DNA of 64,000 bases from Novosphingobium sp. IK01. Lineage in GTDB: Bacteria > Pseudomonadota > Alphaproteobacteria > Sphingomonadales > Sphingomonadaceae. Location of the stretch: NCBI RefSeq assembly GCF_033242265.1, contig NZ_BTFW01000003.1, positions 12,318 to 76,317 on the forward strand, read 5' to 3'. Made by a program: the position numbers and the translations under genes. Below are positions 1-8,055 of the stretch, piece after piece (positions within the stretch are counted from its first letter, which is position 1; every line of letters starts with the position of its first letter). The notes beneath the pieces are model-generated. The model did not search any database, was not told the DNA's origin, and saw nothing but the letters and a program-made list of their open reading frames with translations.

Positions 1-570
1 GTGGAGATAGTTGCGCGCGCGTTCGAGGTCGGTCACGTCCTCGCGCTCGCGGTTCTCGATGTCGGCAAGGCGGAAGGCGCCTTCGTCGTCGAGGGTTTCG
101 ATCCGCGCGATCAGTTCGATCTGCGAATGGTGGTTGGCATGCAGCCACGAGACCGACCAGTGCCGCCGCGTGCCCACGATCAGTTCGTAGGGCGCCGGGC
201 CATCGGGCGTGCGGCGCACGACGACCGCTTCGCGGTTGCGGCCTTCTTCCTGGATCGAGGCGATCAGGCTTTCGCAGCGCTCGAACGTGAGGTCGGCATA
301 GTCGCGCGCATTGCCCGGCCAGATCGTGCATTCGGACGGGGCAAGGCGGATCGTCGGGCGCTTGACGGTGCGGCTGACCTCGCCCAGCGACTGCGCGCGG
401 CGGGCGAGGAACGAGGGGTGCGTGGGCGCGCTGTCCTCGTCGAGGGGCGCGGTCTGGGGCGCGGCTTCGGGGCTTTCGGGCGGGAGCGCGTCGGGCGTGG
501 CCGGGCTGCCGAGGCTTTCGATGGCATCGGCCAGCAGGCTGCGGCGCTTGCCTTTGGGGGGAGGGGCCAT
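1..570 (-). CDS. parB: ParB-family partition protein (N-terminal part, runs off the window)
   Basis: Centromere-binding partner of the ParA ATPase, acting in segregation of a low-copy replicon. The visible 190 residues start at the ATG at 570, 2 bp from the parA stop, so the two are one operon. A Pro/Ala-rich tail comes first, followed by a ParB/Srx-like domain: a segment around residues 90-125 (RCESLIASI, then GRNREAVVVRR), a GTRRHW motif near 133, and the conserved 'ENREREDVTDLERARNYL' box near 172-189, typical of ParB-family proteins. The helix-turn-helix and dimer domains lie outside the window. This identifies the molecule as an extrachromosomal replicon or chromid. Family assignment is firm; whether it is ParB proper or a RepB of a repABC unit cannot be seen. 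Confidence 0.85.
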   Translation of the reverse strand, partial: MAPPPKGKRRSLLADAIESLGSPATPDALPPESPEAAPQTAPLDEDSAPTHPSFLARRAQSLGEVSRTVKRPTIRLAPSECTIWPGNARDYADLTFERCESLIASIQEEGRNREAVVVRRTPDGPAPYELIVGTRRHWSVSWLHANHHSQIELIARIETLDDEGAFRLADIENREREDVTDLERARNYLH

Positions 571-572
571 GG

Positions 573-1778
573 TCAGAGCGCCTCCGTCAGCTTGTCGGTG
601 CCGATCTGGGCGAGGCGCGAGGGCCACTGCTTGCAGATCTCGCGCTCGACTTCGGCAAACACGGTGTTGAGGTTGTCGCGGCAGCGGGTGAAGGTCTGGT
701 GCGAGCCATAGGGCTTGTTGACCTCGTAGATCGAGGACATCAGCACGCCGGCGTTCTTGATCTCTTCGGACAGCAGGATCGGGGTCTTGATCATCTGCCC
801 GGCATAGGTCTTTTCCATCACCTGGAACATTTGCGCTTCGTTGGTCCGGTTGGGCTGGAACATCGTGCAGACCACGCGGATAAAGCCATAGTCGATGGTG
901 GGATCGAACTTGCTGATCAGTTCGAGCGCCTCGCGGCAGGTCTGCATGAAGTGGATGGTCGAGAGGTAATCGAGCTGGCGGGCGGGCACCGGGATCAGCA
1001 GCCCGTCGGCTGCCGTCAGCGTATTGACGCCGAGGAAGCCCATGGCGGGCGGCGGATCGAGGATGATCACGTCGTAATCCCCGCGCACTTCCTCAAGGCC
1101 AAAGCGCAACTTGCGGAAGGCGTCGGCAATCGCGCTCGGCCCGTCCTCGATCGTCGCGGTCAGTTCCCACTCGGTATCCTGAAGGCCGAGGTTGGCCGGG
1201 CAGATGTCGATATTGGGCCAGGCGGTGTGGCGGATGGTCTTGGCGAAGCTGTCGGCGTCGTCCATCTGGGGCGACAGGAAATTGGAGAGCGTGTGCGTCT
1301 CGTCGATCAGTTCCTCAAGGTTGATGTCGAACATGACCGACATCGAGGCCTGCGGATCGCAATCGACCACCAGCACGCGATAGCCGCGCAGGCCGAGGTA
1401 ATCGGCCAGATGCTTGGCGGTGGTCGACTTGCTGACCCCGCCCTTGAAGTTCTGGACCGCGACGACGACCGCGCGTTCGTCGTCGGCCTTGCCGGGGCGA
1501 ATGCCCAGCGCCTCGCGAATCGCGATCATGTCGGCCACGGTATAGAACCGCCGCCCGTTGGACGCGACCTTGGGGGCGGGCAGGCGCCCGCGCGCCTCGG
1601 CTTTGGCCAGCCCTTCGGGCGTGCGGTCGAGATAAGCGGCGGCCACGGCGGCAGACAGCGTGATATTGAGCGTCTTGCGCTCGGACGGATCAATGGCCGC
1701 GCGGCGCAGCACGCTCTTGGCGTTTTCGCAGGCCACGATCATGGCGTCGAGAGTCTGGGCAGAAAGCATGTCCGGCAA
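573..1778 (-). CDS. parA: ParA/RepA-type partition ATPase
   Basis: Deviant Walker-type ATPase that positions the replicon together with ParB. The 401 residues begin with a MerR-like winged-helix region (about 35-95, including GLAKAEARGRLPAPK and a GRRFYT wing), typical of plasmid ParA/RepA proteins that repress their own promoter. The ATPase domain follows: deviant Walker A KGGVSKST at 112-119, a VVDCDPQ motif near 136-142, and ILDPPP near 236. A second in-frame ATG three codons downstream (1769) is an alternative start. The long N-terminal domain separates it from the small chromosomal Soj type. Directly upstream of parB. Confidence 0.93.
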   Translation of the reverse strand: MPDMLSAQTLDAMIVACENAKSVLRRAAIDPSERKTLNITLSAAVAAAYLDRTPEGLAKAEARGRLPAPKVASNGRRFYTVADMIAIREALGIRPGKADDERAVVVAVQNFKGGVSKSTTAKHLADYLGLRGYRVLVVDCDPQASMSVMFDINLEELIDETHTLSNFLSPQMDDADSFAKTIRHTAWPNIDICPANLGLQDTEWELTATIEDGPSAIADAFRKLRFGLEEVRGDYDVIILDPPPAMGFLGVNTLTAADGLLIPVPARQLDYLSTIHFMQTCREALELISKFDPTIDYGFIRVVCTMFQPNRTNEAQMFQVMEKTYAGQMIKTPILLSEEIKNAGVLMSSIYEVNKPYGSHQTFTRCRDNLNTVFAEVEREICKQWPSRLAQIGTDKLTEAL

Positions 1779-1885
1779 AAGGCTCCCGATCAGGCACAGT
1801 TCGTGGTTTTTGCGCCATAACGGCTAACATACCCGGACAAGGGGCGCAATTCCCCCTCTATCGGCAAAACCGGCGGTTTGCGTGC

Positions 1886-1909
1886 AAAAAGGGCGGACAC
1901 TGTCCGCCA
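1886..1909 (-). terminator. Rho-independent terminator after the phospholipase gene
   Basis: An 8-bp perfect inverted repeat (GGCGGACA / TGTCCGCC, one-base loop, 1892-1908) is followed on the minus strand by CTTTTT. It lies 20 bp past the phospholipase stop and upstream of parA, so it insulates the partition operon from read-through. Confidence 0.7.
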
Positions 1910-1928
1910 TATGGGCGCAAGGCCTGCC

Positions 1929-3248
1929 CTACCGGACCAGCGCCAGACCGATACGCACGCGCGAGGTATAGCGGTTGTAGTCGAGCAGGTTCTCGCCATA
2001 GCCGGTGAAGGTTTGCAGATAGAGGTAGAAGTCCGGCCCGCCGCCCAGCAGGCGGGGGAGGGGATAGGACACGTCGGCGTTGAACGCGCCCTTGCCCGTG
2101 GCGAAGTTGAGCCGCGCCGTGGTCGACAGGCGCAGGCCGTCGTCCTTGCCGATTTCCCAGAACAGCCCGGCATTGCCGCGATAGCGGATGATGTCCGGGT
2201 TGTCGGACTTGTCGCCGATATAGACCGAGACGCGCGGCGAGACGGTCATCCGGTAGCCGCTGCCCAGGGGAATCGCGGCCATGGGCGCCAGATAGAAGCT
2301 GTTGATGCTGCGCGAGGCGGTGCCGTCGCGGCCATTCGATTCGTGGCGCAGGCCAACCTGCCCGCCCAGCGCGATGCCGTTGTTCAGCACGAACGAGGGC
2401 GTGATATAGATCAGCTCGGGCTGGAAATCGATGTTGTGGAACGGCGAGGACGCGGCGCTCAAGTCCCACAACATCCGCTGGGTATAGGCAAAATGCAGGC
2501 CCTGGCGCCAGTCGGCAGGGCCCTTGCCCACCGCGCTCGATCCGAACAGCTTGTACTTGAAGCTGATCTGCAAGCGCGCATCGGTGCCCGGACCATAGAC
2601 CGCATAGATCGGCTGATAGACGGACAGATTGTCGAGAAAGGCATTGCCGACCCTCTCGTCGGTGGGCGGCGGCGCGGGCTGCCGGGCCGGTTCGGAGACG
2701 GGCAGCACATCGGTTGAGGGGGCGGGGGCGGCAGCTTGCGCAAGGGCCGTGGTTTGCTCCGGGAGGGGGGGCTCGTTCCCGGCCAACCGGGTGGGCGGCG
2801 CCACCGGCAGGGCGGCCGGCGCTTCGATCAGCACCGTCTGCGTGGACCAGGCCGGGATGGTGAGCATGGCCCCAACCTTGGCCTCATGCCCCGAGAGGCG
2901 ATAGCGCGCGGCGGCAAACTGGTGCGCGGCGATGGCCAGCGTGGAGCCTGCGGTATCGGCCCGCACGAGCATGACGGTATGGGGCCCGTCGCTGTCGGCG
3001 ACGCGCGCTTCGATCCGGTCGGGCAGGATGATGCTGTCGGCCTGCTCGCCGGTGTTGAGCAGGCGCAGGTCGACGATGACGCTGTCGCGCCCGGTTTCGC
3101 TGCGGGCGGCGCCATCGTCTTCCGTCTGCCGCAAGGCCCCTCCGACGAGCACTTCGATATGCGAGGCGGCCATCGCGGTGCCGGGCATGGCCGCCAGGGC
3201 GAGCGAAACGAACCCGGTGGCACGGGTCTTGAGGGAAAAGAATACCAT
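1929..3248 (-). CDS. pldA: Outer-membrane phospholipase A (PldA/OmpLA-like)
   Basis: Predicted outer-membrane esterase that deacylates mislocalised phospholipids. The 439-residue protein has a signal peptide (1-28, ending TAMAAS), a periplasmic beta-rich N-terminal region up to about 150, a Pro/Ala-rich linker (150-200), and a C-terminal barrel. The barrel carries the family's signature HESNG at 302-306 (catalytic His302 and Ser304 with the following Asn), then a SINSFY stretch. The tail ends in aromatic/charged strands finishing GLALVR, suitable for Bam recognition. The long N-terminal extension is not in E. coli PldA but is common in sphingomonad homologues. Single gene with its own terminator; substrate is by family only. 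Confidence 0.82.
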   Translation of the reverse strand: MVFFSLKTRATGFVSLALAAMPGTAMAASHIEVLVGGALRQTEDDGAARSETGRDSVIVDLRLLNTGEQADSIILPDRIEARVADSDGPHTVMLVRADTAGSTLAIAAHQFAAARYRLSGHEAKVGAMLTIPAWSTQTVLIEAPAALPVAPPTRLAGNEPPLPEQTTALAQAAAPAPSTDVLPVSEPARQPAPPPTDERVGNAFLDNLSVYQPIYAVYGPGTDARLQISFKYKLFGSSAVGKGPADWRQGLHFAYTQRMLWDLSAASSPFHNIDFQPELIYITPSFVLNNGIALGGQVGLRHESNGRDGTASRSINSFYLAPMAAIPLGSGYRMTVSPRVSVYIGDKSDNPDIIRYRGNAGLFWEIGKDDGLRLSTTARLNFATGKGAFNADVSYPLPRLLGGGPDFYLYLQTFTGYGENLLDYNRYTSRVRIGLALVR

Positions 3249-3380
3249 GGGGGCATTCTATGCTGTCCTGCGCGCGGGTCTACCATCTGGATGGGCAAGT
3301 CTGTAGAAAGGCGCGTTTCCGGTGGTCCCTGCCTGCACTTGCGTGTTCACAATTGGCGAGCGGACGGCTACCGGGCGGGC

Positions 3381-4136
3381 ATGACGATGCCTGCCCATGC
3401 CCTTCCCGATCCCTCGACTGTCGCGGCGCTTTTCGATGTCGATCTGGTGGGATGGCTCACCAGTTTCATCTGTCTTGCCACCGCCTTCGTGCTGGGGATG
3501 CTGATCGGGCTCGAACGGCAATGGCGCCAGCGCACCGCAGGCCTGCGGACCAATGTGCTGGTTGCGGTGGGGGCGGCGGCCTTTGCCGATCTGGGCTTGC
3601 GGATGGCGGGCGCGGACGGGGGAATCCGGGTCATTTCCTCGGTGGTTTCGGGCATCGGCTTTCTGGGGGCCGGGGTCATCATGAAAGAGGGAACCCACGT
3701 GCGCGGGCTCAACACGGCGGCCACCTTGTGGGCCAGCGCGGCGGTCGGCGCCTTTGCCGGTGCGCGCAAGCCCGCCGAGGCCGTGCTGGTGGCGATCTTC
3801 GTGCTGGCGGGCAACACCTTGCTGCGCCCGCTCGTCGATGCCATCAACCGCCGCCCGATAAACCCCGGCGAGACCGAGGCGCTCTATCGCGTGCATGTGG
3901 TGTGCCCGGCGGCAAACGTCTCGCAGGCGCGCGACCTGCTGTTCGAAGTGCTGGGAATGCACCACTATCCCATCCGGGAAATCGAGACCCTGTCCGACAG
4001 GGACGCGCAAGTCGAACTGGCGGCCATTCTCGTGCCCACGACCGCCAACCCGGCAGACATGGACGCGATGACCGCGCAGATCACGCGCCATGATACCATC
4101 ACCAGCGCAACATGGTCGGTCAGCGCCACCAATTGA
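3381..4136 (+). CDS. MgtC/SapB-family inner-membrane protein
   Basis: A 251-residue membrane protein of the MgtC/SapB family, linked in other bacteria to growth at low magnesium and to modulation of F-type ATPase or phosphate uptake. After a short N-terminus there are about five hydrophobic helices (residues 20-150) with the hallmark LIGLERQWR, GLRTN and GAGVIMKEG motifs, then a soluble ACT-like C-terminal domain (about 165-245). The start at 3381 was chosen because the upstream in-frame extension is antisense to the phospholipase gene. The upstream region shows no recognisable Mg leader. Confidence 0.85.
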   Translation: MTMPAHALPDPSTVAALFDVDLVGWLTSFICLATAFVLGMLIGLERQWRQRTAGLRTNVLVAVGAAAFADLGLRMAGADGGIRVISSVVSGIGFLGAGVIMKEGTHVRGLNTAATLWASAAVGAFAGARKPAEAVLVAIFVLAGNTLLRPLVDAINRRPINPGETEALYRVHVVCPAANVSQARDLLFEVLGMHHYPIREIETLSDRDAQVELAAILVPTTANPADMDAMTAQITRHDTITSATWSVSATN

Positions 4137-4143
4137 CCGCCCG

Positions 4144-4186
4144 CCCGCCCGGCTGTCAGGGCCCGAAAGGCTGACAGCCGGGCGGG
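4144..4186. terminator. Bidirectional hairpin between mgtC-like and metY-like genes
   Basis: A GC-rich inverted repeat of about 15 bp per arm (CCCGGCTGTCA / TGACAGCCGGG core) sits between two converging stop codons. It fits a shared terminator, though no long T tract is seen on either side. Confidence 0.55.
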
Positions 4187-4195
4187 GCAAGCGTT

Positions 4196-5479
4196 TCAGA
4201 CCGCTGCGAGCGCCTGTTCGAGGTCGGCGGACAGGTCGTCGAGATGCTCGATCCCCACCGAGAGCCGCACCATGCCTTCGGAAACCCCGGTGCTGGCCAG
4301 TTCTTCGGCGTTCAGCTGGCGGTGCGTGGTCGAGGCGGGGTGCGTGGCCAGCGACTTGGCATCGCCGATATTCACCAGGCGGGTGAACAGTTGCAGCGCA
4401 TCGAGGAAGCGTGCGCCCGCCGCGCGCGGATCGGGCTCATCGGCTTTCAGGTCGAACGAGACGATCCCGCTGGCCTTGCCCGACAGATACTTGCCCACCA
4501 GCCCGTGATCGGGGTGATCGGGCAGGCCGGCATAGTTTACCGAGGCGACCTTGGGATGGGCCTGCAACATGTGGGCGATTGCCAGGGCATTGTCGCAAAT
4601 GCGGTCCATCCGCAAGGCGAGGGTCTCGATCCCTTGCAGGATCAGGAAGGCGTTCATCGGCGAAATTGCTGCACCCATGTTGCGCAGCGAAACCACCCGC
4701 GCCCGCCCGATGAAGGCCGCCGCCCCCAGGGCCTGGGTATAGACCACGCCCTGATAGGAGGGATCGGGCTGGTTCAGCCGGGGAAAGCGGTCCTTGTGCG
4801 TGGCCCAGGGGAACCGGCCAGAGTCCACAATCGTGCCGCCCACGGAATTTCCGTGCCCGCCCAGGTATTTGGTCAGGGAATGCACGACAATGTCGGCCCC
4901 ATGCTCAAACGGTCGGCACAGATAGGGGCTGGGCACGGTGTTATCGACCACCAGCGGCACCCCGTGGGCATGGGCCAGCGCGGCCAGCGCCTCGAAATCG
5001 GTGATGTTGCCCAGCGGATTGCCCACGCTTTCACAGAACACCGCCTTGGTCCGCCCGTCGATCAGCGCGGCAAAGGCCCCTGGATCGCGCGGATCGGCAA
5101 AGCGGACCTCGATGCCCTGTTGGGGCAGCGTATGGGCAAAAAGATTGTACGTGCCGCCATAGAGCGTGGTGGACGAGACAATATTGTCGCCTGCCTCGGC
5201 AAGCGTCTGGATCGCCGCGGTGATGGCCGCCATGCCCGATGCCAGCGCCAGCGCGGCAATGCCGCCTTCGAGCGCGGCGACGCGCTGTTCGAGCACATCC
5301 TGCGTCGGGTTCATGATGCGGGTATAGATATTGCCCGCCACCTTCAGATCGAACAGATCGGCGCCATGCTGCGCATTGTCGAAGGCATAGGACGCGGTCT
5401 GGTAGATCGGCACCGCGACGGCGCGGGTGGTGGGATCGGGCTTGTAGCCAGCATGGACGGCAAGGGTTTCGATTTTCAA
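4196..5479 (-). CDS. metY: O-acetylhomoserine aminocarboxypropyltransferase / sulfhydrylase
   Basis: PLP enzyme of the Cys/Met metabolism family that makes homocysteine (or methionine, with methanethiol) from O-acetylhomoserine and sulfide. 427 residues, the usual family length. Family features: SRxMNP-type segment (YTRIMNPT, 52-59), GM83 of the SGMAA turn, Asp179 in VVDNT, and the PLP lysine Lys204 in SLTKYLGG. The start is a TTG at 5479, preceded by GGAG at 8-bp spacing; the upstream extension lacks homology. A hairpin lies between promoter and start. Flanked by mobile DNA immediately upstream. Confidence 0.9.
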   Translation of the reverse strand: MKIETLAVHAGYKPDPTTRAVAVPIYQTASYAFDNAQHGADLFDLKVAGNIYTRIMNPTQDVLEQRVAALEGGIAALALASGMAAITAAIQTLAEAGDNIVSSTTLYGGTYNLFAHTLPQQGIEVRFADPRDPGAFAALIDGRTKAVFCESVGNPLGNITDFEALAALAHAHGVPLVVDNTVPSPYLCRPFEHGADIVVHSLTKYLGGHGNSVGGTIVDSGRFPWATHKDRFPRLNQPDPSYQGVVYTQALGAAAFIGRARVVSLRNMGAAISPMNAFLILQGIETLALRMDRICDNALAIAHMLQAHPKVASVNYAGLPDHPDHGLVGKYLSGKASGIVSFDLKADEPDPRAAGARFLDALQLFTRLVNIGDAKSLATHPASTTHRQLNAEELASTGVSEGMVRLSVGIEHLDDLSADLEQALAAV

Positions 5480-5500
5480 GGCATCATCTCCGGTTCTGCC

Positions 5501-5587
5501 GACGCCGCTGGCCGTGCGGCGTCTTCTGGCCGTTGTGTGCGGACGAAGCAGCACATATCGCGATAAATGTCTACAATATTGGTAGTC
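5501..5587 (-). promoter_or_regulatory. metY leader: hairpin and dyad in the promoter region
   Basis: Two structures precede the TTG start: an 8-bp GC hairpin (5501-5523, GACGCCGC / GCGGCGTC) just upstream of the ribosome binding site, and an imperfect 19-bp dyad (5569-5587) around a possible -35/-10 region. No SAM riboswitch consensus was recognised. A regulatory role is an inference. Confidence 0.35.
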
Positions 5588-5603
5588 TATGGCGCGGGCG
5601 CGA

Positions 5604-5982
5604 TCATTCGTCAAAGCGCATCGGGTCTGCCGGGGGGCGATCACGGGCGCCCTCGATCACCTCATGCTCCGCCTGCGTCAGAGGCAGCGGCTGCCAGATC
5701 GCGGAGAGAGCCTGGCCGGCGGGCACGTGATCGCCGGGCGGGGCGGGCAGGGCATCCTGCTCTTCGGATTTCAGCGTGCGCGCGATCCTGGCGAGAAGGG
5801 TGCGGCTGCATCCGGTGGCATCCATCACCTCGCGCCAGCTGCGCCCGTGACGAAGCATCGTGGCGATGGCCGCATTGCGCTTCTTGTTTTCGGGGCGCCC
5901 CTTGTACAGGCCCCTGACCTTTGCGCGCGCGGTGCCCTCGAACTGCCGGCGCCGGCGATCCTCATAGTCCTTGCGCGCTGTC
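5604..5982 (-). pseudogene. Serine recombinase (resolvase/invertase), C-terminal fragment
   Basis: About 125 residues in frame up to a stop at 5604. They begin with the end of the recombinase catalytic domain (RRRRQFEGTARAK), followed by a GRPENKKRN linker and a resolvase-type helix-turn-helix (GRSWREVMDATGCSRTLLARI). The catalytic serine domain is missing because the IS21-type element starting at 5983 cuts the gene. The roughly 50-residue tail after the HTH is longer than in typical Tn3 resolvases, so it may be a plasmid recombinase rather than the partner of the adjacent tnpA. Confidence 0.72.
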
Positions 5983-8055
5983 AACACCGGGATAAAAACG
6001 GGCCAGGCACCGGTTTAAAAAGGGGCCAGTTGGGTTGAATAAAAAGCCCCATGGTTGAGGCTGGACAGCATCGGCAGCGGGGAAGCGGCTGTAGCGGAGC
6101 GGAAGCCGATTTCCCGCTGCCGATGGCCGCCTTTTGTCAGATCATTTTGCCTCCCCCTTGTCCTTCTGGCGCTTGCGGCTGCTGGTGAGGCGGAAGCTGT
6201 CACCATTCATCTCGAGGATGTGCACGTGGTGGGTCAGGCGGTCGAGCAGGGCGCCAGTCAAGCGCTCGGACCCGAACACCGATGTCCATTCATCGAAGGG
6301 CAGATTGCTGGTGATCAGCGTGCTGCCGCGTTCATACCGCTGGCTGAGCACCTCGAACAGCAATTCACCGCCCACTGCGGTGAAGGGCACATAGCCCAGC
6401 TCGTCGAGGATCAGCAGTTTCACCGAGGCCAGATGCTTTTGCAGGCTGCGCAGTCGCCGTTCGTCGCGCGCCTCCATCAAGTCATGGACCAGCGCCGCAG
6501 CGGTGGTGAAGGCCACGCTGTGCCCCTTCTGGCAAGCGGCCAGTCCCAGCGCGAGGGCGGTGTGGGTCTTGCCGGTACCGCTGGGGCCCAGCGCAATGAC
6601 ATTGCGCTGCCGCTCGATCCATTCTCCGCGCGCCAGTTCCACCGCCCATTCCACCAAGGGTTGCTCAAAGCGCTCGCATAGCCGCAGCACCTGGATGAAC
6701 TCGCGCCGTCCTTCCTTGCCACTGCGGGCCTCCATCAACCGGCGAATGCGATGCATCGGTTCGGCCAGCACCCAGCCATCGAGCGGCGCCGCCTGATCAA
6801 GGGCACGCGGCTTTTGCTCCAACAGCGCCAGATAATGCAGCGGGTTGGCGATGAAGTCCTCACGCTCATAACTGCGCGGGTGCACCGCGATCTGCTCCCC
6901 GCCGCAGATGATGGAAACCCGGTCGACATAGCCTTTGATCACAACCTCTTGGTGGGCATAGGCCGTTGGCACCGAGTAATCATTAGTGCGATAGCGCACC
7001 AGCGCCATCGACGAGGCCCGCCCCGTCACCATATGGCAGGGATCAAATGGCACCGTAGGCAGTGGCATGAAGGCCGTCAGATCAGCCACCAGCCTGTCCC
7101 CGATGCTGTGCTCATGCCCACGCAAGATGGCCTGCCTGCGCTCCACGCATTGTTCGAGGAAGCGCGCGTTCAGCGCATCAAAGCTGGGCGCCTCCGGCCT
7201 TGGCACCATGAAATGGCGCCGGGAGTAGCCGACCAGCCCCTCAACCTTGCCTTTGTCATTGCCCTTTCCCGGGCGGCCAAACTTGTCCGCAAACAGGTAA
7301 TGGCTTTGCAGCGTGGCGAACATCCGGCTGCGCTCGCGCGTCCCGTCGCCCAGGATCTGCGCCACCGCAAGCTTGGTGTTATCATACAGGATCGACTGCG
7401 GGACGCCGCCAAAGAAGGCGAAGGCGGCCACATGTCCTTCACAAAAGGCCTCGGCCACCTCGGCAGGATAGGCCTTGATGAACGGCGCATCGCTGTGCGG
7501 CAGATCCATGCAGAAATAGTGGAACCGCACCAGCTTGCCGTCGATGATCCCGTCCGCCTCGCCGAAATCTACCTGTGCGTGCCCCGGCTTGTGGCTCAGG
7601 GGTATGAACACCTCGCGGCTGCGCAGCTTGGCCCCCGCCACATAATCGCGGACAATGGTGATGCCACCGGTGAAACCATGCTCATCGCGCAAACGCTCGA
7701 AAATGCGGGCGGCAGTGTGTCGCTGCTTGCTGTGCACCTTGCGGTCATCCACCAGGATCTGGTCGATGATCTCGGTATATTCCGCCAGCTTGCGGCTGTA
7801 GGTTTGCCCACTCCGGCCATGCGCCCCCGGTTCCGGGAAGCACAGCATCTTGTCTACGGTCTTGCGGTTGATCCCAAAATACCGGGCAGCAGCGCGACGG
7901 CTCATCCCGTCAATCAGCACGGCGCGGCGGACCTTCTGATAAAGCTCCACTCTCTTCATCCTCCACCCCCGCACAAAAGCAGGGGTCTAGCAGGACTGGC
8001 CCATTTTTAATCCGGTGCTACCGGCCGATCCGTGGCCCCTTTTATTCCCGGTGTT
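5983..8055 (-). mobile_element. IS21-family element with fused istA-istB
   Basis: Ends carry an imperfect inverted repeat that begins AACACCGGGA on both sides (5983-6005 and 8033-8055). A second repeat of CACCGG..TTAAAAA..GGGCCAG type lies just inside each end; such multiple terminal repeats are typical of IS21. No target duplication is seen (GCTGTC on the left, CTCACG on the right). The element separates a recombinase fragment from a tnpA fragment, so its insertion was accompanied by a deletion. Confidence 0.85.
6142..7974 (-). CDS. Fused IstA transposase / IstB helper ATPase (IS21)
   Basis: One 610-residue frame joins two normally separate IS21 proteins. IstA part: N-terminal HTH (GMSRRAAARYFGINRKTVDK, about 23-42), then DDE residues Asp136 (VDFGEADG), Asp198 (YDN) and Glu245 (KGKVEGLVGY). 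IstB part: P-loop GPSGTGKTH at 463-471 and Walker B LLILDELGY near 520. The joint lies near residues 445-449, where the sequence reads WAVELARGEW. By family knowledge the last 60 or so residues of IstA and the first 60 or so of IstB are missing, including the IstB N-terminal domain that contacts IstA. The start is a GTG at 7974 or an ATG at 7959. Probably inactive, or it works as a fusion; not decidable here. Confidence 0.85.
   Translation of the reverse strand: MRGWRMKRVELYQKVRRAVLIDGMSRRAAARYFGINRKTVDKMLCFPEPGAHGRSGQTYSRKLAEYTEIIDQILVDDRKVHSKQRHTAARIFERLRDEHGFTGGITIVRDYVAGAKLRSREVFIPLSHKPGHAQVDFGEADGIIDGKLVRFHYFCMDLPHSDAPFIKAYPAEVAEAFCEGHVAAFAFFGGVPQSILYDNTKLAVAQILGDGTRERSRMFATLQSHYLFADKFGRPGKGNDKGKVEGLVGYSRRHFMVPRPEAPSFDALNARFLEQCVERRQAILRGHEHSIGDRLVADLTAFMPLPTVPFDPCHMVTGRASSMALVRYRTNDYSVPTAYAHQEVVIKGYVDRVSIICGGEQIAVHPRSYEREDFIANPLHYLALLEQKPRALDQAAPLDGWVLAEPMHRIRRLMEARSGKEGRREFIQVLRLCERFEQPLVEWAVELARGEWIERQRNVIALGPSGTGKTHTALALGLAACQKGHSVAFTTAAALVHDLMEARDERRLRSLQKHLASVKLLILDELGYVPFTAVGGELLFEVLSQRYERGSTLITSNLPFDEWTSVFGSERLTGALLDRLTHHVHILEMNGDSFRLTSSRKRQKDKGEAK

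Noticed and set aside
699-1820. Long plus-strand open frame opposite parA (373 codons)
   Set aside because: Low-complexity translation antisense to a clear ParA ATPase in high-GC DNA; a shadow frame.
2736-3380. In-frame N-terminal extension of the MgtC-like protein
   Set aside because: It is antisense to the phospholipase gene, has no family similarity, and the MgtC fold starts after 3381.
5480-5603. SAM riboswitch upstream of metY
   Set aside because: The leader has a hairpin and a dyad but none of the conserved SAM-I, SAM-II or SAM/SAH core motifs could be found.
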